Below, one piece after another: positions 57,076 through 64,000 of a stretch of DNA of 64,000 bases. Under the pieces are notes generated by a model. It searched no databases. It saw only the letters and a program-made list of their open reading frames with translations, and was not told the DNA's origin. Where the stretch lies: the NCBI GenBank assembly GCA_001566295.1, contig KQ964251.1:873838-937837 (forward strand). Reading direction: 5' to 3'. Numbering within the stretch: the stretch's first letter is position 1; each line of letters begins with the position of its first letter. Source of the stretch: Microdochium bolleyi. Its lineage: Eukaryota; Ascomycota; Sordariomycetes; Xylariales; Microdochiaceae. The translations under genes were made by a program, and so were the position numbers.

Positions 57076-57978
57076 CGCTCTTCCGTGGCCCTTGCGTCAC
57101 ACGGAGGTGTCGTTACGTTGCACTGATGGAGAGGATCGCGGGCAAAAAAGTGTGAGGTCGTCAAGAAGCTATGTGTCGTGTAAGGCAAAGGCTTTCGATT
57201 TATGATGGCCTTAGAGACTGGAAGAATAGGACACGGATGGTAACACTGAGGCACAAGAACTACGGCAGCCCATCACGCCTCGCCGTGGTCATTACTGCGT
57301 CGTTGATTAGTGCCCGTGTGATTGATGCTTGGTGGGGTTCAAAGTAATGTCGTCACAGGACCTCGGGTAGCAGGGGTCTGGTGACGGGTTTGCCAATTGG
57401 GGAATCGCATTGCTCCTTCGCAGTCTCCCGCATGCGCCAAGCATACTTAAGGGAGCCAGCTATTTTCAGGCACCTGCCTAGCAAGAATTTGACCTTTATT
57501 ACCGAGTCCTCACTTCCGATATGTCCTGTTGTTTCTCAGGCGAGAGTGGCGTAGCAATAGCAGAGCATTGCTCGATTTGAGGACGAGTCGCTGTCGACTT
57601 CGATCAGCACGCAAGTGTAGCGTTCCAATGGCACCCATCCAGCTCGCAGATGATTGTCGAGCTTGTGCAACTCGTACTCATTGCATCAGCCCAGAACCGT
57701 GAGACTTGTATTCTATTGGGCCTTTCCAAAGCACTTTTTAGGTCAGTCACGCATGCTCCAGCACAGAAGTGACGTCCAGTCTCAAGTGGACATGAGAAGT
57801 ATAGAAGCCAGTGGTGCAAGGTCACACCATTTTCCAAATCGTTCCGTTCAAATTCTGATCTTATTTCCCGTGACCAACTAGTTTCCTATCCGAGCTATAG
57901 ATTCTTTCCAAATCGTCTCGAGACACGACGGCATCCTACAGATGCCCAGGCTGACAGCGTGTGGTGATGTTCCCTGCT
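57076..57978. other. intergenic: Sac promoter and SNU13 3' flank
   Basis: No gene seen. Short ORFs (57604-57837 minus and 57654-57881 plus) are chance frames. Confidence 0.45.
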
Positions 57979-58438
57979 TTAGATCATGAGACGCTCGACC
58001 TTGTCCTTGAGGCTGCGGATCTGGTTCATAAGGTCCGAAGCCTCGTTGGTGGTAATCGAGGCGGCGATGACCGCGCGGGAGACACCGCAGGCACGGCCGA
58101 GAGCGATCTTGGAGGGAACGTAGACGTAAGGAACGTTCTTGTCCTCGGACAGCAGCGGCAGGTGGAGGAGGATGGCAAGCGGCTGCGTGTCGGCAGCGAG
58201 GACAATGACCTCGGAGATACCACGGTTCAAGGTCTTGGTGCACTCGTTGGCGCCCTTCTTGAGCTGGCGGTAGTCTGGAGGGAAAGGCGACCGTTAGCGA
58301 CCCATTCTCCTGGAGGTTGAGAACGATGCGCATCAGATTGGTTTACTTACGACTAGCCTGCTGGACGAGGTCGAGGATCTCCTGGGACAGCTGGGCATCG
58401 GCGAGGGGCCAAGCGGCGTTCTGGTTCTGGTCGGCCAT
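57979..58438 (-). CDS. SNU13: U4/U6.U5 tri-snRNP and box C/D snoRNP protein SNU13
   Basis: Exons are 58438-58351 and 58274-57979, joined by a phase-1 76-nt intron (GTAAGT...CTCCAG); 127 residues, against 126 in yeast. This L7Ae-family protein binds kink-turns in U4 snRNA and box C/D snoRNAs such as U3, in the nucleus and nucleolus. The sequence is near-canonical: WPLADAQLSQEILDLVQQAS, RQLKKGANECTKTLNRGISE, ILLHLPLLSEDKNVPYVYVPSK, ALGRACGVSRAVIAASITTNE, ending KDKVERLMI. The ATG gives MADQNQNAAWPLAD, as expected. It is divergent from VMA3 over 0.96 kb, and its 3' side faces the promoter of the Sac gene. Confidence 0.98.
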
Positions 58439-59394
58439 TGTGTCGGTCTGATGGTGTCGGAAGACGGCGGGCGGGATAAGTGATCGGTGGTGAAAGTGAA
58501 CAGAAGACTCAGGGTTCCTTGCGTTGGCTCGCCCTGGGCAGTGGTGCTTGTCGCGAAGATTGGAGATGCTTGATCTTGAAGATTATCAGAGAAGAATCAG
58601 AGGGTCCAAAGCTGGGCCTTCTAAACTTTTTTTCGCCTGGTCGCAGACCGACACATGTGACCCGCTTTTTGAGTTTTTGACCCTACTAAGCCAATCAGAG
58701 TATGCGCCAGGGCCAGACCAAGACTGCCACGCAGCCGCGGAGCATGCATGCCAACACGCAACAAGGCCCCGTCAAAGCATTGAGATACGGACATGCCGTC
58801 GCAAATTGTGAAGGGACACTACTCGTTGTGTTCAAGATGGGTAAAGTACCGTGATGTACCCTCCTGACGCCGGCCGCAGACCAAGGACGCTGCTGTGACC
58901 GAGAGGATTTGCCAGCTGGCACCACCTGAGGAGCAGCCGCTGCAGCTGCTGGACAAGAGCTCCCGCCGAGCCCGACTTTCCAAGCCAGGCACCTGCAGGA
59001 AGCGGGCCCGTGGCTGCTCTTGAGTCGCAGCCTCCCGAAAGCCGGCAGCGAGTGGAGTGGAGTGAGCGACCAAGCAATGACCTAATGGCAGAGGAGCTCC
59101 ATCCACGCGTTGCTGGGAGCACAGGCCTCCTCCTGGGTAAGCCAGGCCAGCCGCCCCCAATCAGAGCCATTTAGCTCGCAAACCTGCAGCGCCTCGAAGC
59201 AACAACACCTTGCTCGACCTCTGGCCTGCCCGTCACTGACCTCTCTCGTCATTCATCACTCTGCCTGCATCGCAACTCGCGCCATCCACCCACGACCTCT
59301 CATCCCTCGCGATCTCCACGCATCTGCGCTACCGCCGACTGCCCAGATTCTTCCTCTCGGATTTTTCAATCGCGCCTTCGAGCCCTTCGTCACC
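58439..59394. other. divergent promoter region SNU13 / VMA3
   Basis: No gene seen. The 59200-59390 part is C/T-rich, a common leader composition of strongly expressed fungal genes. Confidence 0.45.
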
Positions 59395-60303
59395 ATGTCT
59401 GCCGACAACGTCTTCACAGAGGCCTGGTACGTAATCGACTACTCGCCATTGCGGAGCTCCTTTCCAAGCCCTCACATCATCTCGCCGCCATCCATCCAAA
59501 ACTCGTGGCATAGAATCGATGCTCCATCACCGTTCCTGGCAGCTACAGCTCCAGCTATCCCTGCTTAAACATGTGCTAACATCGACTGTCGCATAGCCCG
59601 GTCTACGCGGTTAGTCTCTCCTCTCCGTCCTAAGAAGCTCGACATCACCGAGGGCGCCCTCTGCCATCGATGCACCGGCGGCTGCAGCCCAGACGATACA
59701 ACACGATGCTTCCAACCATCTACGCTCTGGACGTCATTACACTTCCTCGAACATTTCGCTGACCAGTCACAACAGCCGTTCTTTGGTGCCATGGGCTGCA
59801 CAGCCGCTATCGTTTTCACTTGCCTCGGTGCTTCGTACGGCACTGCCAAGTCTGGTGTCGGTATCGCTGCCATGGGTGTCCTGAGACCTGACCTGATCGT
59901 CAAGAGTACGTCCACGTCTTGCGTCTTCTCAAATGACGATTGCTGCTGAGGTAACTTTACTAACTCGACATGGACAGACATTGTTCCCGTCATTATGGCC
60001 GGTATCATCGGTATCTACGGCCTTGTCGTCTCTGTCCTCATCTCCGACGGCCTTAAGCAGAAGCTTCCTCTTTACACCGGTTTCATCCAGCTCGGTGCTG
60101 GTCTGTCCGTCGGACTCGCCGGTATGGCTGCCGGTTTCGCCATCGGCATTGTTGGTGATGCTGGTGTCCGAGGCACAGCGCAGCAGCCCAGACTCTTCGT
60201 CGGCATGATTCTCATTCTCATTTTCGCCGAAGTCCTGGGTCTGTACGGTCTTATTGTTGCCCTGCTCATGAACTCCAAGGCGGGCTCCGACATCAGCTGT
60301 TAA
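59395..60303 (+). CDS. VMA3: V-type ATPase proteolipid subunit c (VMA3)
   Basis: Four exons, 59395-59426, 59597-59609, 59776-59905 and 59978-60303, give 166 residues. Exon 2 is a 13-nt micro-exon; with its flanks it encodes CPVYA, invariant in the family, so it is well supported. Introns are 170, 166 and 72 nt; the last has a perfect TACTAAC branch. The proteolipid ring carries protons through the Vo sector of the vacuolar ATPase. Four transmembrane helices are visible: PFFGAMGCTAAIVFTCLGASYG; NIVPVIMAGIIGIYGLVV; GFIQLGAGLSVGLAGMAAGFAIG; and MILILIFAEVLGLYGLIVAL, with the proton-binding glutamate at about residue 143 in IFAEVLG. It is convergent with ERV41. Confidence 0.97.
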
Positions 60304-61484
60304 GCTGTCTCGCCTCACGGCCCAAGGCGAAGCCGCAGCTCGTGCTATCAGCGGCCTAGCGACTACTCGACAATCACAATCGCTATTGTCCGCATCGAGA
60401 GCTCGCATGCTTCACGCAAACCATCAGTTCGAATTCATTGAAACGAAGGGAAGCTCTACGTTCAGTGCATTTGCGACGAGGGATGTTTTAATACGACACG
60501 GTAGTCGGCAGGCGTCAGACCCGTGTCGAGTATGAAACTACACACTAGGGGTGGAAGGATCGGTGTAATGAATGGTCAAAATCTCATGTGTACAACTGTT
60601 ACCGCATCATAACTGTTTCTGCTCAAAGACAACTTCTCCATCATAGACCACGAAGGTTGGGGAAGTTTGTACTGTAGCCTTGTCATAGGAAACTGGTTCT
60701 ATTTTATCATACACTGCATGCTATGCAGGTCTCGCGACAGCCGCTTAGCTTGGCGTTGTCCATTGGATGCCTTGTGCGCCACGCATCATGCAGGTGTTGA
60801 TTCGTCGCTCGTCATAAAGCGTCATTTGCCGCCCTGAGACACGATCTCGCTCAGATCACCTATAGGCTCACAACCGGGCATACCGCCATCTCTAGCTTTG
60901 GCGTTTCGAACTCTTGGGCGGCCGGCAGATAGTGTTTTTATGGAAACCCAATGTTACCACCAGGGCAGCCCAGTTAGTCGCGACTTGTAGATAATCTACG
61001 ATAGTTATAGATCTTGTGCAAGCTGATTTTATTGGCGACAACATAAGGACTCGTGAAGAATCCTGTTGGTGCTGATCTTAGACTGTCCGTTGTGCTTTTG
61101 GCTGTGTCCTTGATGCGACGTATCGTCGTCGTCAAGCTCAGCCCGTTGGTTTTGTTTTCCGCGGCTTGAGAACAGAAATGGCTTTGGCGTAGCTCTGTCC
61201 TCCCCCTGGCAGAGTATTATTGTTATGAACGAGACAGGTAGACAGTTCTTGCCCTTGCAACAGGTATGCAATGCCGAACGTTAGGACGGGTTGGATGGAA
61301 ATCAAATTTCAGTTCGCTATGTAGAACGGACGTGTATAAAATGGAAAATGAAGAATCGATAGACAAGACTCTAGATGCCAAGGACATCTTTAGCGGTCTC
61401 GCACATGCCGGGCTCTCTGCCATTGTGACGGAAAATTCCTTGTTCGTCGCTACTGTGTTACCCCTCCTCTTCCTTTCCCCTTGC
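60304..61484. other. intergenic between convergent genes (1.2 kb)
   Basis: It holds the 3' flanks of VMA3 (+) and ERV41 (-) and is A/T-richer than coding DNA. A minus-strand AATAAA reads at 61033-61028, about 450 nt after the ERV41 stop. No gene seen. Confidence 0.45.
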
Positions 61485-62794
61485 CTAGTCCGCATAGTCG
61501 CTCTTGACGCCGATCATGCCCGCGTTATGACCTCCACCACGCCTCCTGCGGCCGACGACCTCGCGCGCCCACTGGCTCATCGTGAAGCCCCAGTGCCCCG
61601 CGACGAGGACGCCGCTGATGAGGTTCACGACCTTGATGAGGAACGAGAAGAAGCCGGCGCGACGCTCCTCAATGGTCAGGAGGATCGGCTCGATGTCGTA
61701 CTTGAAGAACAGGCCGGGAACTGTGCGTTCGCCGACCTCGTGCGACTGCTCGGTGACGGCGTACTGGTTGGTATAGATTGTGTTGCGCGCCGAGGTGCCC
61801 ATGCTGTACACCGTGGGGACCACGGACATGAAATACTGGAACTTGTGGAAGTTGACGGAGGCGATGTTGACGGTGCGGTCGAGCGGGTTGACGAGGGAGG
61901 GGTAGAAGGGCCCAAAGGAGAGCTCGTTGACAATGTGGGAGAAGTTGAAGTCTGGGAGGGAAGTTCGGAGGCTGTCAGCATACCGGAAACGTCATGGGTC
62001 AGGAGTTACAGGACGAGGAAGACATACTCCTGTGGTCCAGATGCTCGCCAAACTCAAAGTAGCCGTGGCCACGGGCGGTGATGTGGAAGTCTCCCTGGAC
62101 CTTGTTCAGGTCGAGGCTCCCGTAGATACGGCACGAGTCGGCATTGCCGCCCTTCACCTTCGGCGTCTTTGCCCACTTGGCCTTCTTCTTGCCCTGGTGC
62201 ACAATATCGTGCACATGTTCCTCTCCGAAGCCCTCGTCATGCCAGCCGGCGCCCGTGACCGCCCGGCCTTGGGCGTCTGCAGACAGCTTGTGAATTCCCG
62301 TGGTGTCGACCCACTGGGACCAGTTGGTGGCGTCCTCACGCAGCTTCTTGTCGGCAAAGATGCGGTCGCCCGCGGCGTCTTGCACGTTGACGTCGAGGTC
62401 CTTGCACTGCATCCGCAGCACGATGTCGAGGTTGATTTGCATCTCGTGGCCAACGCCCTTCTCCACGGCGAACGTGTGGTTCTCCTCACCCTGCCACCAC
62501 CGTCCGAGCTCGGCCCAGAGGAGCATCAGGGATACCAAGGCCATGACGACCGTCCATTTCCCGCCGTCTGATGTTCGTGTTACGTATTGGGGTTTTGACT
62601 TGGCTGTGTGAGAAGCAAGGAGAACAAGTTAGCCATGGTCGATGTCAAGCATAGCCAGAGCAGCTGGCTGCTGAGGGTTGCTGGAGGTGCCAGGTATGGG
62701 TTCGTGACATACGGAATGCATCAAAGGCACGGACGAAGCCACTTGACTCTGGCTCCTCGCCAAATCGGTGCTTCTCGTCGAAGCCGTTCATCAT
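61485..62794 (-). CDS. ERV41: ER-Golgi COPII vesicle protein ERV41
   Basis: Exons are 62794-62713, 62603-62028 and 61951-61485, with phase-1 introns of 109 and 76 nt (both GTATGT donors); 374 residues. Erv41 pairs with Erv46 and cycles between ER and Golgi, retrieving escaped ER residents. The N-terminal cytosolic segment (MMNGFDEKHRFGEEPESSG...FDAFPKSKPQYV) leads into the first transmembrane helix (WTVVMALVSLMLLWAELGRWW). The large luminal domain shows NLDIVLRMQCKDLDVNVQDAAGDR, CRIYGSLDLNKVQGDFHITARGHG and FNFSHIVNELSFGPFYPSLVNPLD. The second membrane helix (AGFFSFLIKVVNLISGVLVAG) follows an RTVPGLFFKYDIEPI stretch. The pattern fits a two-pass protein with short cytosolic ends. Confidence 0.95.
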
Positions 62795-63815
62795 GGTGAC
62801 GGTTGTGCTCTGGAGTCGTACTGTAGGTATCGTGGGGGCGGACAAGCGGATGAAGGTTGGCAAAGGGTTGAAGTAGTTCGCTGTATGACTCAGATTCGCA
62901 TCACTGCCAACAAGGCGCAGCGACTTCCAGACTCCGTCGTGGTCCGGGTCTGGAGCGATTGGAACGTTGTTCGCTTCGTCGTCGTACCGCAGCCGGTGCG
63001 GGCTCGAAAGAGGTCCTGGCGGTCGTCCAGGGTCGACGGAGAGTCGGCAGGCCTAGTATCGTGGAATCGCCAGGACTCAGCTGGATAGAATGCCTTTGAA
63101 TTGGCTCTGAGCAGCCTGGCCTAGCTAGTAGTCAGGAGCAAGTCTGCTTGGTGTGGCAGGGTGGTGATCGCAATGCTGCTTGCTGCTCGGCTCGTCGCGC
63201 GCTCTCCTGCTCCTGTGGTGGGACTAGCTCAGCAGCCCTGAGAGGACAACTTGCACCAAGCTGCGGGTCTGCGACAGTCAGGGTCTGGTATCCTAGATCC
63301 GCCCAGGCCCTGCCTGCGTCTCCAGCCCGCAGCGCGTTCCAGGCGCACCCCCATTAGCGACGGAACCTGACGTCCGCCACAGATAGCCTTGACCCAATCT
63401 GGACTGCCGTGAGACCACTTGCAGCCGCGACCGAGAGCTCTTCATATTAGTACTGCTTGTCCTCACGACATCTTTCGATCACTTGCACCCTTGCTTTTGG
63501 ACATGGTTCACTAGAATTTGTGCTAGCTTCAAGGTAAAGAGTGTAGCGAGTATTGTAAACTCCGCGGCATAGCAATCTGGAATGGCCGTGTTGTTCTCCA
63601 AGGCAAGCCCCCAAATGAAAATAAAACCAAGCATAAATCCCAGATGGCAACTTCTCGGAAATTCAGATCCAATTGCATTGGTTGCAAATAAAGAAAAACC
63701 CAAAGCAAAGTAACACGGTACACATAAGCTCACATACGCGTCCTCATTCTCGAGCTTTTCACCTCGAACGCCTTTGCTGACCCATGATCAGTTTTGCTGA
63801 GGCATGAGTGCCAGT
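62795..63815. other. intergenic: ERV41 promoter and 3' flank of the last gene
   Basis: No gene supported. A minus-strand hydrophobic frame (63479-63733) begins with GTG and lies in the likely 3' UTR of the gene at 63816. Confidence 0.45.
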
Positions 63816-64000
63816 TCACTTGCGGCTCGGGACCAACTTGGGCTGCTCAGGGAGGTACTCCTCGTCTGATGCATCCAAGATTTCGTACTCCTCGTCGGTC
63901 ATGAAACCATCGTCGGAGTCGTTGGCCCAGGTATCAACCTCAGCACAGTCCTCAAACTCTTCCTCGCCGCGGTCCATGGCAGGCATGCTAGCTGTCTCCG
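63816..64000 (-). CDS. C-terminal end of a gene cut by the window edge (acidic tail)
   Basis: On the minus strand the frame enters at 64000 and stops at a TGA at 63818-63816, giving about 60 residues that end in PEQPKLVPSRK. The stretch is highly acidic, with WANDSDDGFMTDEEYEIL and DASDEEYLPE. An aromatic-X-X-aliphatic core after acidic residues (DEEYEILD) resembles an Atg8-interacting motif, as at the ends of some selective-autophagy receptors. I cannot name the gene from the tail alone. An internal ATG at 63986-63984 exists, but the acidic frame continues upstream to the edge, so this is read as a partial gene. Confidence 0.6.
   Translation of the reverse strand, partial: ETASMPAMDRGEEEFEDCAEVDTWANDSDDGFMTDEEYEILDASDEEYLPEQPKLVPSRK

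Noticed and set aside
63479..63733. 84-codon hydrophobic minus-strand ORF
   Set aside because: It starts with GTG, not ATG, lies in A/T-rich DNA in the probable 3' UTR of the next gene, and has no homologous pattern.

Overview
This is a nuclear segment of a filamentous ascomycete (Pezizomycotina). The evidence is short introns (mostly 53-110 nt) with GTANGT/GTGAGT donors and CTAAC/CTAAT branch sites, C/G-ending codon bias, about 1-2 kb spacing between genes, and a gene set of ordinary fungal housekeeping orthologues. I cannot fix the class or genus. No transposon, CRISPR array, rRNA or convincing tRNA gene was seen. Coding genes alternate between divergent and convergent pairs, and nothing looks like a biosynthetic cluster or a dedicated new multi-gene system.

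Layout. 1-2227 (+): 3' part of a PX/nexin-C sorting nexin cut by the window edge. 3017-7181 (+): full-length 5-oxoprolinase (HyuA-HyuB fusion) with one intron at the fusion seam. 8238-8816 (+): small secreted protein of unknown function behind a TATA box. 9581-11393 (+): adenosine deaminase of the ADGF/CECR1 type. 11861-12939 (-): NmrA/isoflavone-reductase-like protein. 15139-15759 (-): CsbD/Hmp1-like stress protein. 16833-18596 (-): mitochondrial cysteine desulfurase NFS1, divergent from an RVS167-type BAR-SH3 protein (19824-21337, +). 22124-23328 (-): plasma-membrane syntaxin (SSO type). 24807-25844 (-): IMP4, divergent from the NMD helicase UPF1 (26899-30230, +).

Second half. 31310-32774 (-): AhpC/TSA-type peroxiredoxin-like protein, divergent from a secreted amidohydrolase (33660-35789, +). 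36717-38902 (-): TOM70, divergent from aminodeoxychorismate lyase (39823-40928, +). 41065-44675 (-): large ArAE/FUSC-like membrane transporter. About 45596-46363 (+): an unresolved ORF. 47040-49586 (-): transketolase with six exons, including a GC-AG intron. 51916-53449 (+): BMT6-type 25S rRNA methyltransferase. 53854-57075 (-): Sac-domain phosphoinositide phosphatase with an hSac2-like region. 57979-58438 (-): SNU13, divergent from the V-ATPase proteolipid VMA3 (59395-60303, +), which has a 13-nt micro-exon. 61485-62794 (-): ERV41. 63816-64000 (-): acidic C-terminus of a gene running off the window.

The genes serve separate core processes: membrane traffic (PX nexin, RVS167, SSO, SAC, ERV41, VMA3), RNA biology (IMP4, UPF1, BMT6, SNU13), mitochondria (NFS1, TOM70) and metabolism (oxoprolinase, adenosine deaminase, transketolase, aminodeoxychorismate lyase). 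The points most worth a second look are gene-structure oddities (seam intron, GC-AG intron, micro-exons, an intron splitting a CxxC motif), the orphan secreted protein, the heavily inserted amidohydrolase, and the unresolved locus at 45-46 kb. All splice junctions were deduced by eye from frame continuity and consensus sites.
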